64,000 nucleotides of DNA from Caprella mutica (Eukaryota; Arthropoda; Malacostraca; Amphipoda; Caprellidae): the NCBI GenBank assembly GCA_947561585.1, contig CANNZV010001053.1, forward strand, positions 159,910 through 223,909, given 5' to 3'. Under the pieces are notes generated by a model. The model did not search any database. It worked only from the letters and a program-made list of their open reading frames with translations, and had not been told where the DNA came from. This document shows positions 37,101-50,100 of the stretch, piece by piece. Numbering within the stretch: the first letter of the stretch is position 1; each line of letters opens with the position of its first letter. The translations under genes were made by a program, and so were the position numbers.

Positions 37101-39969
37101 AGTTACAGCACAGGACTGTAGAGCAGTGGTTCTAAAGTATTTTTCGCGCACACCCCTTGCTATTCTCAGTCACCCCCTGAGCATTGTAGTACATTGAAAT
37201 AGATTCAAAAGCTACACTTATAATATATTTGGTTACTATGATGCAAGAATTTAAAATGAAACATGAAAAAGTATGGAGAATGAATGTTTTATTTACATTC
37301 AGACTATTTTTATATATAAGTAACATATGAAACAGCCTTTCCAGACACCTGCTATAAACAATCCAGGACCTAAAGGGGTGCCGGGCACCACACTTTAAGA
37401 ACCACTGCTCTATATTATGTTACATACCTTCCCTTGCACCAAGACAGATCCCTAGACACCCCCAGCACCATCACCTTCAGTCCGTTGTTTACCGAGAGTG
37501 TGATGAGGTTAGTGTTATGGTCTCCCTGTCTGTCCTGTGGTAGATAGAGAGTATTCTCTTAACGGATAACCTATTACAACAGTTACTCTTATTAGACCTT
37601 CTTTAAGCTTCAAAAAGTAGTAAAATATTTGATGAGTCTTATGTAATTATTGAAAACAATACATATTCCGTCAAGATATTTCTGAGAATGTTAAGATCCA
37701 CAGTCATTCCCCACCTTCATCATTTGTGGATTCAGAACTCCCACCACAGACCCCACAACATTTTTCCACAGGTCCTGATGTGCATTGCCAAACAAGAAGA
37801 CACCCACTGTCTTCGTGCAGTCCTTCAGGTCACTCAGAGACCAAATGCTGTACTGTGTTCCCTGGATAGAAGTAAAGAATGAATTAGTAAGAATAAGTAC
37901 AAGGGAATCATTTCAATAGTAGCTATAAGCTATGAGTAACAGTAGCTACATTAGTTAACAATCTACTACTTGAAATTCATATCTAGGATCATCAAAAACA
38001 AATTACCTCTACTTTTAGTCAATGGAGGACATATACAAATGCTAACAATTGAGGTTATGATAATAAAACTCAACTAAGTGAAATAAAAAAGCTTCAAGTC
38101 TTTAACAATAATGAACATATACAATCTAAACTTATTGTAATCCATAATTCAAATTCTTATATTTTCTCTATAACTATAGTGTTCTTGCTACATTTTCAAG
38201 ATAAAAAAATTCCAACAAATATACATTACCTACTTTTTGTGAAGTTTTAGGCTGACTCTTTGCAACCAGTACTCCGATAGTGAACCAGTCGCCTTCTATC
38301 TCTCCCCCTTTGATGTGCAATGGTAGAGATGTCAGGGAGAGGTAGCGCCTGCCCTCCATACGTGAAGACAGCTGCGACTCAGTCAACGTCAAGTTCCTGC
38401 AAAGGCGAAAAGAGACAGTAAGCTAGATATACATAAGGAATATTCCAAAATATAAATAACTATTAGCTACCAAACACCATAGTAAATTAAACCAAACGAA
38501 ACAGTAGCTAAAGCAGAGAATATGTGGTAAATAGTTTCCCACTATTAGGTTCATTTGTTATTATTATACAAATTAGCTAATGGTAAAAATTAGAGAATTT
38601 CAATTGGAATGAAATAGCTAGCTAGATGAATATAATTTATTGCACTCACATGATATATATTCCAGAGTTACTTTCTCTTATAGCATTCATTTCCTTCGCA
38701 GATTTTGTGAGTCCTGAAGCATTCAACTGAGGTGCAACCATTGAACCACTGACTTTTTTCCATCCAGCCACACTTTGACTAACAGGCTGGGAAGATTTCA
38801 TTTCAAGACTCTTGGAAGCAGAGTTTATATTATTTACACTGGGTGAAGGATTCTCTAATTTTTTCTTCATTTCCCTACCATAAGAATTGTAACGCGTTTC
38901 AAAAGGATTACGGTTGTCTTCATCATCTTCTGAATCAGTGTCTCCTCCGTGCACCAAACTAGATTTATTGTCCTTCAGTCTCTTTAACATTTCTAACTTT
39001 TCACTGCCTGAAAGAACTTTAGTAGTTTCTTTCACATTATTGACAGGATTAGTTAATTTGGTAAATTTTTGATTAGTTGTGGTAGTGTCTATATTTTTCT
39101 TTTTGGCAAGCTCAGACTTTATCTTATTCATCCTCTCTTCCATTGCTCTAAGTTCTTGCTCTAATGGATCTATAGGTTCTGGCTTCTTATTTTGTACATT
39201 TGTTTGAACATTAGTGAAAGCCTCAGCAAATGAACTTTTCTTTTTAACTTTATGGTGTGCAGACACTGACGTGGTAGCATTTGTAGAGTCATCATCATCA
39301 GACATATCAAGACCCAAATCTGCAGAGGTTATACTTTTACCTTCTTCTAATTTTTCTTTCTCTGCTTTATCACCATCAAAGAAGTCATCGTCTTCCTCTA
39401 GCATGGAAGTTAAATCATCCAAGTCCAGTTCATTAAAATCATCTGCATCAGTTTTACCTGAAAGAAATAAGTCAAGTGTAACTAAATCTGTTCCACATGA
39501 AAACTTTCAGATTATTGATGAATACATATTTAATATCACATCAATAGAAAAACACATAGCTAGTAATTACCTTGTGTCTTTTTTTCTTCCTGCTCATCAT
39601 TATCTTCATTTAGCATTGCTGTTAGAGTATCTAAGTCACAGTCTGCAAACAAATATTTATCAATTAGTTTTAAGAAGCAACCCTATTTTGTGAACATTTA
39701 CATTATCTGCTACCATGTGTTAGGTATCAAAATCATTAAAACTGAAAAAGTTTCAAAAGTCACTGTTTCAATGTTGAATAATTACTATGTATAAGATCTT
39801 TAATTATATGACTTCCATTTTAAAATTAAGAATATCAAATGAGTAATTGGCTTTAAGTTGCATGGTTTGTTTTAAATTAAATTCAAATTAACTAAAGGTA
39901 ACCAAAATTTCTTCAAATCGAATATAGCTAAAACACAAATGAAATTAACAACTAACCTGAATCTGCCAT
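34116..39969 (-). CDS. Mcm10: Mcm10 replication initiation factor, complete
   Basis: Ten exons: 39957-39969, 39571-39642, 38650-39457, 38234-38396, 37715-37861, 37428-37534, 36723-36906, 35920-36272, about 35480-35655 and 34116-34982. Phases close to one frame of 962 residues ending in TAA. Mcm10 binds Mcm2-7 and DNA polymerase alpha and activates the CMG helicase at nuclear replication origins (family knowledge). Seen in order: an acidic N-terminus; a coiled-coil-like QELRAMEERMNKIKSELAKK; the OB fold from about residue 298 (NLTLTESQLSSRMEGRRYLS, then GDWFTIGVLV and YSIWSLSDLKDC); a CCCH zinc motif in CKGRTKAGNQCVQFVNKSVC and the following EFCIYH; and the C-terminal zinc domain with C861, C864, C875, H880 and C894, C897, C912, C915. 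Human MCM10 has 875 residues. At exon 4 the donor GTAGGT (after 38234) keeps phase, although a GTAATG donor lies 4 nt on. All splice sites are consensus, and no disruption is seen. Confidence 0.95.
35150..35319. mobile_element. hAT-type MITE, copy 3, inside the last Mcm10 intron
   Basis: Diverged member of the 4509/18995 family: ttgttactatatgctttaaa at the left, gattttaaaagtatattgac then acaacccta at the right. The target duplication is no longer perfect (ctaataat versus cttataac), so it is older than the other copies. Confidence 0.75.
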
Positions 39970-40699
39970 TGTATAGTTTACTACCTAGTATTCAAGATTG
40001 ATATCTTAGAAATATCTGAAAAAAGAAACAATTATCAAACATGAAAGTGAAACTAGCTTTCTTCTTAAAATAAGGAAATCACATTACTTTAGGTTTGGAG
40101 GAGTAAAAATATATAGGCTGAACAATAAAGCTGAATTAGGTAGGTGGCGGCCCCAGTCTGCGGAATATGGGACATTTTTAACATTTTCTGTGCGAACAAT
40201 CCTTAATTTCCTCCTATATTTACATGTATTTTACTGAGATCATAAGCCAAAATAGAGGATTTCTTGAAGAACACTTTATCAGTTCCTGCAGTCTGTGTAG
40301 GTGCCTAAATTAAACAAAATAAGTTACCACCTTTAAGTTGTTCAAAAAGAGAAACACGCGAGTACCAAAAATATTAGCAAGTGTTCATTGGTTGGTTTTA
40401 GCCTTTGTCACTTTTAGGTGATGGTGGTAATGGTATTGGTAACCGAAGTCCAAAGTCACAGATTACGATTTGGTGCCTATTTGTTCAGTGGAATGAATTT
40501 TTTTATCCCAATAATCCCATAACGTTTGTTTTTTATTAATTGCACTTCTCCACGGTCTCCACCAGTAACAATAATTGTTATTCTCCTTCACTATTGTACA
40601 CAGTCTTCTTTTACGACAACTCAGAAGAAAATAATAAGGTTATAAAGTAGACATTCGGTAATTGAGTGATTACCCTAGCTTTATTAGCTACAATGTTAT

Positions 40700-40790
40700 T
40701 TTGGAGAGAATTTATGATAATTTGATCATTATGGAGAGAAATTTGATGTTTATGGAGAGAAATTTGATGTTTATGGAGAGAGCTGGAGAG
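40700..40790 (+). repeat. Tandem repeat of tttatggagagaaatttgat
   Basis: Three clean units of about 24 bp flanked by shorter tggagag copies. Confidence 0.8.
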
Positions 40791-41309
40791 ACAAATGGAG
40801 AGTTTATGAGCCATAATATTTTACCAGGTCATTTTCAGTTTTTCTAACGTACCTAATATGAGTCAGGCCAGGCCCCCATGTTTCAGAGGCTGGAAAATTG
40901 TAAGCCAATTTTTGAGCCAAAATTTCACAAAAATTCTGAGCTAAGCCAATTTGGATCATTTTTTTTTATAAATTTTAAGCCAAAATTAACATGGAAAAAT
41001 AGGAATTAATTCAAAATTTTAAGCCAATTAGACATATGACTGATATGAGTTTGGACCATTTGAAATCTAAGCCAATTAATAGGCTTTCACGGACATACTC
41101 TGTAAGTGAGCAGTCCAGTCTGTATTTGACCGACTTGTTCAAAAAGCTTAAAATATCAATTATCCACCAACATTTTCCTCATTTAGCCACCAAAAATTAA
41201 TGGTAACAAGGAATTTAATTAATTTCAAAAGAATGGAAGAAATGTCCAACGGTCCACCACACAGAACATTGAATAGAAGAAGTGTAGATCCCATGTTTTA
41301 AAGTATGGA

Positions 41310-41336
41310 TAAAGTCGCCAGTATATTGGCGACTTT
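41310..41336. repeat. Small perfect hairpin (aaagtcgcca / tggcgacttt)
   Basis: 10-bp arms with a gtatat loop. A further actggcgactt copy and a gtagatccca repeat lie 200-250 bp to the right, so the region is a set of inverted duplicates. Confidence 0.7.
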
Positions 41337-42239
41337 AGAGGGGTTAAATAAGTTAGAAAACCTCTAAATATTAAGTAAATCACTCCTAAAATAGTCTCAA
41401 AAGATACACATGCATCAGGTATCAAGCATAAGAATGTTTCCTAGTGTAAAATCTTCACTAGTGACTAGGAAGCAAAATTTGTCCTTTAAAGTATATTAAA
41501 TGTGGCAACCTGGATCCATTCTTTCATTAAACTGGCGACTTCCCTGCAACACTTTAAAACATGGTGTAGATCCCATTATATTACTCTTGAGTGTCGTATA
41601 CAGTGACGTCATTCAACAGTACCTAAAAGCTGAGTGGCACACCACATTATGGCGCACTATATTGTTATAATACGGCGCACCACTGTACATTCTATCAATG
41701 ATTTCAACATAATTGTCTCATTTGTCTGTTATGTAGTTTGTTGTAACCGCGAGTTTGTTGTACTGCACACTTCATGATTGTTTAATGACCTGGCAGGGGA
41801 GTTCGGGGGCAGTCTGCCCCCGATACTGGATACATCTAACTGATAAGTTAGAACCTCACTGACTTTAGACAGAAAGTTTACAATAGTTACCCCATATAAT
41901 TATAATTAGTACAGTTTTCTATGATAAAATTTATTTTCTATTCCAAATTAAACATCTTGATTAAAGAATTAAACTGTCAGTCTGTCACACTGTGTAGTAT
42001 TAAAATTGGATTCAACTTCAAGTACTGTCAGATGTCAGTCATAAATTTGATAGCCTACAACAATTATCTTATTCTCTCCATAGGTATATTATTAATCTTC
42101 TTTCAAATTACCTATCTAATAGAATGTACAGTGCCAGTCTGCAGAATGTGTCTCTTCTCCCGCAGAGATTTTAATTTGAGAGACAGTTACTCTCTGACTC
42201 TCACTTCTAAGTACTCAGTAGCAGATTCAGAATCTCCCA

Positions 42240-42462
42240 TAGGGTCACGCAGGTAAATTGCCGCCCTTTAATTTTTAATTGCGGCCTTCTCAAGAGAGTC
42301 TAAAACAATCTGAACCAAAATTACATTACAGCTATCAAAATCAGCGCAGTGCATGCTATAATTTATTACTTTATGTTTTTAACGAGTGTTTTGAAGATAT
42401 GACGTTTCTGATGTTAGAGGCCGCTGTTAGTTAGTAGGCAGCAATTTACCTGCTTGACCCTA
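42240..42462. mobile_element. MITE, family tagggtcacgcaggtaaatt, copy 1
   Basis: The ends tagggtcacgcaggtaaatt and agcaatttacctgcttgacc then cta are inverted repeats. A second copy with the same interior order (gagagtctaaaacattctga, taatttatta, gaggccgcagttagttagt) is at 55886-56126. Confidence 0.8.
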
Positions 42463-43035
42463 GCTAAATTAATGGTAACATAGGAATTAATTCAAAATCT
42501 CCCACAGCTAAATTAATGGTAACATAGGAATTAATTCAAGATCTCCCGCAGAGATCTCTAATTTCTAAAAAATTCAATCATAAACTCCCGCAGAGCCAGT
42601 CTGGAAAAATAGGTGCTTTCTGATGAATAATTATTCTGTTGCCAGTTTGAAAAGTAGGTATCCTCAGACACAGGATTTTATACAGAAATTGGAATTTGGG
42701 CACAGCAAATAACCCAGTCAGAAAAGTAAAGCAGGATTTTTGGATTAATCCTGCGCCAGAAGCCCTCAAGAATTATTACATCCGATAATATCCTGCGTCC
42801 AGTGGAGGTTCCATTAGTATTTCGAAGATAACAATTGCGCCCGGCGCGCCGCAATATATTTCCATACCGATAAAACCATTATCGATTCCTGCGCCCAAAA
42901 GTCCAATTTTTATTCAATTATCTTCTATTTTCAGCCAGTTGAATAATAATTAGATTCCATTTAAAGTTACAAAAGGCCGCGCGCCATCACAAATAGCTGT
43001 ACCTAGTAAATAACACACGACCATGTATCTCTTAA
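42463..43035. other. Repeat-derived DNA
   Basis: Contains agcaggatttttggattaat then cctgcgcc near 42735; a reversed, diverged copy (gcgcaggattaatccacaaa then tcctgct) lies near 53587. No gene is seen. Confidence 0.5.
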
Positions 43036-43268
43036 CCCTTTGGCGCCGACTTTTTTCTGAGTTCATTAGGAGTAATAATAAAGTTTTTTAATAATATTTA
43101 TGTATTGTATCTTATTTTAATCTATTGATATAGTGTTTATATCAAACTTGTGATGAGACACTATTTCCCACCAGTCGTGTACATCACAGACTATTAATTG
43201 GGACAATATATCCCAATAGAATATCAATGTTACAAGTGGGACATATTAGCGCATTCAGCGCGAAAGGG
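43036..43268. mobile_element. piggyBac-type MITE (233 bp, TTAA flanked)
   Basis: The ends ccctttggcgc and gcgcgaaaggg are inverted with one mismatch, and both are directly flanked by TTAA (43032-43035 and 43269-43272), the piggyBac target. The interior holds paired phrases gggacaatatatccc and tgtcccacttgtaac-like segments. No open frame. Confidence 0.75.
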
Positions 43269-44674
43269 TTAACTGATAAATTAACCACGTCCACATGTAG
43301 GAGGTTTATTTAAATGAAAACATACAAAGAAAAATCCCCCCTCGCAAAATACAGGTAATTTCAACGTTTTCATTATGAATAATGAAAAAATTAAGTGAAT
43401 TATATGAGAAATGTCCCACGTTCGATATAGAGTAAATTATTTTAATTTGAATCACATAATCTCTTACTCTATCAAAACTCATGAAATAATTTACTCATAA
43501 TATAGGTAATAATATTGAAATGCACTTAGCACTAGAGTATGTGATCACTTCTGTTGAAATCGCAACTGGTTGGTATTTTGATGTAGGATATGTTACAATA
43601 TAATTTTTTTTATTATTATTACACAGTGCTACCGAGGATGTAGTACTGATTGATAATTCGTAACTTATCCAAGGTTCATATAATAGAATGTTGCACCCGT
43701 ATGTGACGTCATAATATATGGGCCGTTCACTTCATCAAAAATATGGCGCGTGATAATTATATGTGATATCACATCAGATATAATTACCATGTACTATTAT
43801 TATTTCGTTTGTTGAGCTATATATATACTGATGTTACCTAGGTAGGAATGTTATCTAGAAATTATTACCTAATAATTACAACGTTCTGATAAATTCATAG
43901 ATCACCACCCTTAATCTATTTGGTACGTCACGATGTGAACTAGGTAAAGGGTTAATTATACTATATAAATAGTACCACAAAGAAAATGAATTGAAAGAAT
44001 AGCAAGATATGTGCTGCTCAAATATACTCTTCATCTTGATTTTCTGGTATCTTTCTCTAGATTTCATCATTTTGTGCATGTGGCTACAATATTGCAGAAA
44101 TAAATTCACCCTTCCTAGTACTACATATGATTATAGTATCACTTTATGAAATACCATTAAAACTGTACCAATTTTACCCTCTTCCTAGTTTTCATTAGTT
44201 TTGAATTAATGATCATGAGCTAATTGGAAATTATTTGACTTGGTTCTAGATTTGGGCTTTACTATTTTAAATAGTGGTGTTGATATGTGGAATAACATTT
44301 TAAAGAAGAAGAAAAATGAAAAAACTGCTACACCAAATTTTAAAATATCTAATAAGAAAACCAGAACAGTTTCAGTTTGTCTTCATTGCATTGGTGATGA
44401 ATGCCGGAACTACCAAATGTGCGACAATGATAAATATACAGTAGACAGACACAAGGCTTCTCACCATAAAAATGATCCCACATTCAATCTCAAGAACCAC
44501 ATTAGACCTTTGGGTCATGAAGATCTGGCCACAATTGAAGTTAGAGGCAAATTAGAATCAATTAAAAATAAGTATTTGAAAAAGAAGGTTTCAAAAAATC
44601 CGAAGTCTACCTCAACATCAGCTGCGACTCCAGCTACCCAAAACCCATCAGAAGTATTAAAAGAAGTTCAAAGG

Positions 44675-44965
44675 CCGTCAGCCGCAGGAGAGATGTCTGA
44701 AGCGACAGCTGGGCCGTCAGCCGCAGGAGATATGTCTGAAGCGACATCTGGGCCGTCAGCCGCAGGAGATATGTCTGAAGCGACATCTGGGCCGTCTGCC
44801 GCAGGAGATATGTCTGAAGCGGCAGCTGGGCCGTCAGCCGCAGGAGATATGTCTGAAGCGGCAGCTGGGCCGTCAGCCGCAGGAGATATGTCTGAAGCGG
44901 CAGCTGGGCCGTCAGCCGCAGGAGATATGTCTGAAGCGACAGCTGGGCCGTCAGCCACAGGAGAG
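44675..44965 (+). repeat. In-frame 39-bp repeat within the hAT-like gene (seven to eight units)
   Basis: Encodes GPSAAGDMSEATA-type units. Variants are GEM/GDM, ATA/ATS/AAA and one ATG (SATGEMSVATS). Length 39 keeps frame. Such low-complexity linkers between a DNA-binding N-terminus and a catalytic core often vary in copy number. Confidence 0.9.
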
Positions 44966-47104
44966 ATGTCTGTAGCGACATCGAACTATGTTCAGAAATC
45001 GATTGAAAGATTCTTAGGAAAGAAAAACCCTCCACCAACTGAGAATATTTCTGCTTCTGATAATCATGAAGAATCTTGGACTTTATAGACAAAATAGGAA
45101 AAGAATTAATTGCCTTGAAAAAAATTATAATGAAAGATAAATTAAAGTCTGTAGCAGCAAATACTACTCAGGAAGATTTTTCAATCATCTCTGCTACTTC
45201 TCCAATTGCACACTGCAAAAATCTTGAGGATGTTCTTGAATCATCACTTTTTTTTAATTGGAGAACAAAGGAGAGACCTCAATAGTTAGCACATCTTGTC
45301 ATGACTTTGGCAAAAACAATAGCACTTAAGTTTTGAAAGGTCTTTCGGCAGGAGTGACATTAAATGAAGATAATATGTCTCAATATAAATGTGGAGGAAA
45401 TCAAGTAAGTGCAATAAATATGTAGCTGAATTATATATCCAGAATATTTGATAAATTAAATTTGTATATTGATCTAAATTTTATTTTTCATTTTCAGCTA
45501 TGGTATTCCTTCAAAGGGAGATTAGTTTCTCATTTAAGTAAAGACTCTCTCATAAAAAGTCTTTAATGGTGACTGCCAGTAGTGTGATGATGAGTAACCG
45601 CCACAAAAATGTCACTGAAACCCTCATACGCACGGCAATTGAAGTTGTACAGATTAAATCTGCGGCAATGAGCTTTGAGCATTTACTGTTTTACTATAAA
45701 TCTAATGGTGGTTATGTTGGGGACATCGGACACTCGAGGTATTATCTGAAGTTAAATCTAATCATTTGTGTAATTGCTGTATTACATAATAATTCCTTAT
45801 TTTTATATCTATATATAAATATATTTAAATTTATTTATTCCAGAGCTAATGTGCCTCAAATGTTAAAGGCAGCTGCCCTTCACGTTTGCCGCACCAATAA
45901 GCAGGCTTTGCTCACCCCAATTGAAAGCACTGGACTGCCACCCCATTTTTTTATGACCTGCAACAAGGCAACGGTGAATCGTGTGACTAATCAAGCCATC
46001 CTGCTCGGAATTATGCACGGAGGTAGAAGGGTCATGGTACCTGTTGGTGCACCCCTAGTGTATCATGATAATATTGACGAGGACGGAATATGCACTCAAT
46101 TAGCAAGGAACACTTCGCGTGAGCTTGCCGATCTGGTAGTAGACACAATACTTTCAAAGCTAGAGCTACCTGTAGAGCATCTGTCATATCTAACAGGTAA
46201 TTACAATTTTCTTCATGGGTATAAAAAATATTAGCCTATTTTGAAATAGATATATAGTTTGTTTGAAATCCCATTGTTAGATTTACTGAGTTCGTTCCAA
46301 CTGTGAAGTTTTAAATAGCATAAATTAATCATATACCTTTCAATTTTCTAGGGTGCACATGTGATGGTCAATATATTGGTTCTACTGGATTTGGAGACAG
46401 AATGGTAGAGCGGTGTAAATCGGGAGATGGCAAGTTTGCATGTCTAATGACTTGGGATGCAAGTCATTTCATAAATCTGGCCATCAATGATATCCGGGAT
46501 GGAAGAAAAGGCTATGAGAACTCTGCAACATTTTTGAAGACATTCATTGACAGGTGAGTAGTAGTAATATATTGTAGTGTTTTGATTAAACATATATTTC
46601 TAACCTAAATTCATCAAAATAAAGAACATGTCAACTTCCTTCTTTCTTTCTTTAGATGCAATGTTTTCAATCTGGAATTGAACAGAGGGAAAGGGTATGC
46701 TACCCTTCTGAGCGTGTCAAAACTCGAGAATTTGAAAGCTCATGCCCCTACAGCCTTTGCTATTCAAAGGTGAGATTATAGAAGTCTAGTAGTTGTCTTT
46801 CATAATATTTATTTACAAAATTGATCTTATTGAATAAATAATAGAATCAAATATTATATTTCAAATACCAATTTGCTCAATTTTGAATAAGTACTATCAA
46901 GAAAAAATATCTGTTTTTATTAATTTTTAGTTTCTATTCTGAAATTTTTGTTGTTACTTTCTAGATTCTTGAGCTCATCCATACGTCAATGGGAAAATAT
47001 TGCTGAGGATTTTGAGGTTTACTCCAAAGGATTCTATGCTGCAAATCCTCTCAGTATGGATGATGATGATGAAGAACTTAAGTACAAGATCAATGGGAAA
47101 GACT

Positions 47105-47184
47105 CCTCGCTTGGTGGGCAGCATCCACGTGGAGCGAGGGGGAACGCTCCGGGGTTGCCTCCGGATGCGGCCAATAGACCACCC
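47105..47184 (+). ncRNA. Candidate HDV-like self-cleaving ribozyme at the 5' end of the retrotransposon
   Basis: The helices of an HDV-type double pseudoknot can be drawn from the first base of the insertion. P1: cctcgct (47105-47111) with agcgagg (47133-47139). P2: ggtgg (47113-47117) with ccacc (47179-47183). P4: gctccgg (47146-47152) with ccgga-t-gc (47161-47168, bulged t). The joiner before P4 is ggggaac and the joiner after it is ggccaatag, close to the HDV strands gggcaac and ggcgaau that surround the catalytic cytosine. P3 is weak. Such ribozymes are known at the 5' ends of R2 and other non-LTR elements, where they release the RNA 5' end. Untested here. Confidence 0.6.
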
Positions 47185-50100
47185 GGAAAGGAGTGGGGCG
47201 GATTCCCCGAGAGGGGAGAGGCCTCACACCCCCGGGGGGACTACGGAGGGAGGCCGGTCCAGCCAGCCTGCCAACCTCCTTAAACATCTGTATGGCGAGG
47301 GCACTTTCGGTGACCGATCCACTGGGGTACCTCTGGTGTCGGGCAGACACTGTCGGCTGCTAGTAGAGGTAAGTCTTAGGACGATCCATCCAAACCCTAG
47401 ACCAATGCCCAGGGGGAGGAGAAGTCGTGGGGAGGGAAGAAGGGTTAGAAATAGTCATAGGTATAGAAATAGAAGGGTGGGAAGAATAGGGGTGGGTGGG
47501 GGTGAGAATAGGAGGGAAGCCACAATAGTCACATGGAATTTACAAAGAGTTTCATTAAGGGATCACAATAGGAGAAGGTTAGGTAGAATTTTAGATGACA
47601 TAGTTAGACGGGGATGGGAGATGGTCCTGGTTTCTGAGCTTAACTCAGACCAGGAGGGGGTAATTTGGCTAGGAGATGATAGGGACCAAATAACTTTAGT
47701 TCACGGTAGGAAGTCAGGGATAATTCTTAGAGGGGAAGCTTTAGATAGTTGGAAGAGGGAGGGTCAGAAGAAATGGTTAGGAGAGAGGGTGACAGCAGTC
47801 ACCCTCCAGGGCCTTAGATTAGTCGCTGCTTATCAGCCTATTTAGGGTAGGGATTTAGAGGGAATGGATAGATATAGAATAGATTTAGAAAATCAGGTAA
47901 GTATGACTAGCGGGGGGGGGGGGGGGGGGGGAGGTATTAGTAATAGGAGGGGATTTTAATGCTAATGTAGGGTCAAATAGGCAGAGAAGGGGGGTGAGTG
48001 GGAAGTTTGGGATAGGGCCAGGGAGTATTGCGGGGGAAGATCTAGTTCATTGGTGTGAGGAACAGGGGTTAGCGTGGGTAAATAGTTTCATGCCACATAG
48101 GAATAGGAGGACTTGGTTTAGTAACATGTATAGGAGGTGGTATGAGTTAGATGGGTTCATGGTTAAGGGAGTAGATAGGCATAGGTTAGTTAGGAGTGTA
48201 GGGACGGTCAGAGAAAATACTTTCTCTGACCATAGGCCAAGAAACTAGTGATAAGGTATAGGGGTAAGAGATGGAGGGAGGTAGGGGGTAGAAGAGAAAG
48301 GGCACCAAACATTAAATGGGAGATGAGGGGAAGAGTAGGGAGTTTAGTAGAAGGACAGGAGAAAAGTTTAGTGAGGTAGATTGGGAGGACGGGGACTTAG
48401 GGGAAATGGAATGGGATAAGATTAGGAAATTATTAATAGAAGTAGGTGATGAGGTATGTGGTAGGAGGGATGGGAAGGTAATAAATCCATGGACAATAGG
48501 TAGAGAGGTGGAAATAGAAATAATGAGGAGGGAAATAGGTAGGTGGGTAGAGAGTGGGAATGAGGTAGTAGGTAGGCAGGAGTATAGAGCTAGGTTAAGG
48601 AATAGAGGGGGAGATGTAGAAGATAGGTTAAATAGGAATTAGAAGAGGTTAGGCAAGGGGTACGATTAGCACGTAGTAATTTAAAGAATAGTCTTTGAGC
48701 ATGGGAAAGGGAATGGTGGGAGGAGAAGATTAGGGAGTGTGAGGATGCTAGTAGGAGAGGAAAAGTAGGGGATATGTATAGAATTTTAAGGAATTTAGGG
48801 ACTAGGGGATGGAAGGCACCAGCTAGCACTACAATCACAATTAGGGAATTTAAGGAACATTTTGAGGCAGTATCGAGGGATAGGTATGAGGAAGATAGGG
48901 AAACTTTAGAAGAGGTATAAGGTAGAGTTAGGGATTTAAGAGGGAGCAGGCAAGCAGAAGAGGCAAACGAACTAATGAATGAGAAGCCGGGAGAGGAGGA
49001 GATAGAGGAGGTGATCAAGGAGATCAAAGATTCTGCGCCTGGGGAAGATGGGGTTAGGATAAGTTATATCAGGAATGCGTGTAGGGAAGTTAAGGAAAAG
49101 GTAGTTAGGATGGTTCAGTTTATGTTTAGGGAAAGTGCAGGTAGGTGGAAAGAGGGTTTAAAGGGGGGATTAGTGGTGCCTCTACACAAGAAGGGAGATA
49201 GGAATAATAGGGATAATTATAGGGGGGTGTGTCTGTTATCTATGGGAAGTAGGATTCTAGCTAGAGTTATTTCTAAGAGGCTTAGATGGTGGGTAGAAGA
49301 GTTAGGGTTAGTTGATGAAAATCAGGCAGGTTTTAGAAGGGGAAGGTCGACTGCAGACGCGACCCAGGTCATGGTGAGGATATGGGAAGATGTTAGTGAT
49401 TATAGGCTTAGGACAGGGGGTCAAGGGGATAGGGAACCACAGGAAAGGCTTCTGGACTTGAGGAAGGCATATCCTCTAGTAAATAAGCCCTGCTTGTGGG
49501 GCATTTTAGATAGGTATGGGTTAGGTGGGAATTGTTTAAGGGTAATTAAGGATTTACATGAGACGACGGAATATAGGGTTAGGGGAAAGGAGGGGGTTAG
49601 TGAGAAATGGGTGCCAGCTAGGGGTTTGAGGGAGGGGTGTGCAACTTCGCCTGTTCTGTTTAACGTTTTTCACCAAGCGGTGATCAGACAGGCGGAGGAA
49701 GCTAGAAGGGAGCTAGGGGGTGAAAGGGTGGGAATCAAGTGGCACTGGATACCGGGGGGGTCTTTCGCGGGAGAAGGTAGGTGGGAAAAGGGGTGTTCGG
49801 AGGCAAAGAGTCTGACCTTAACATCGTCACTCTTTGCCGATGATACTACCATTATAGGTGAGGGGGTAGAATTAGAAGAGGGAGTAAGGAAGATAAAGGT
49901 TATGGGTAAGTTTGAGGAGAGGAATAACGAAGATAAGGAAGAGGTTTTAGTTTTTGGGGATAGAGATAGTGAGGGAATTAGGGTGCTAGGATCTTGGATG
50001 GGACCTGAAGAGGATAGTAGGAATAGGATTAGACGGGCAAATGGGTTATGGGCTAAGGTTAAGGGGCAATTAAAGGGATCTAGGCTAAGTAAGAGGTGGC

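Larger units (their letters stand above)
39970..42239. other. Region upstream of Mcm10, repeat-rich
   Basis: This should contain the Mcm10 promoter and 5' leader, but no core elements are clear. It includes a taagccaa-rich stretch (40890-41080), a fragment of another dispersed repeat near 41740-41795, and a 54-bp block at 42141-42194 that recurs at 53841-53894. Confidence 0.45.

Noticed and set aside
37130..37410. Inverted words agcagtggttctaaagtatt / gaaccactgctctatatta in a Mcm10 intron
   Set aside because: They look like ends of a hairpin repeat (about 37130-37412), but the interior pairing and target duplication are too poor to call the class.
45076..45285. Separate small gene starting MDFIDKIGKEL
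   Set aside because: It continues the hAT-like transposase after a frameshift and has no independent features.
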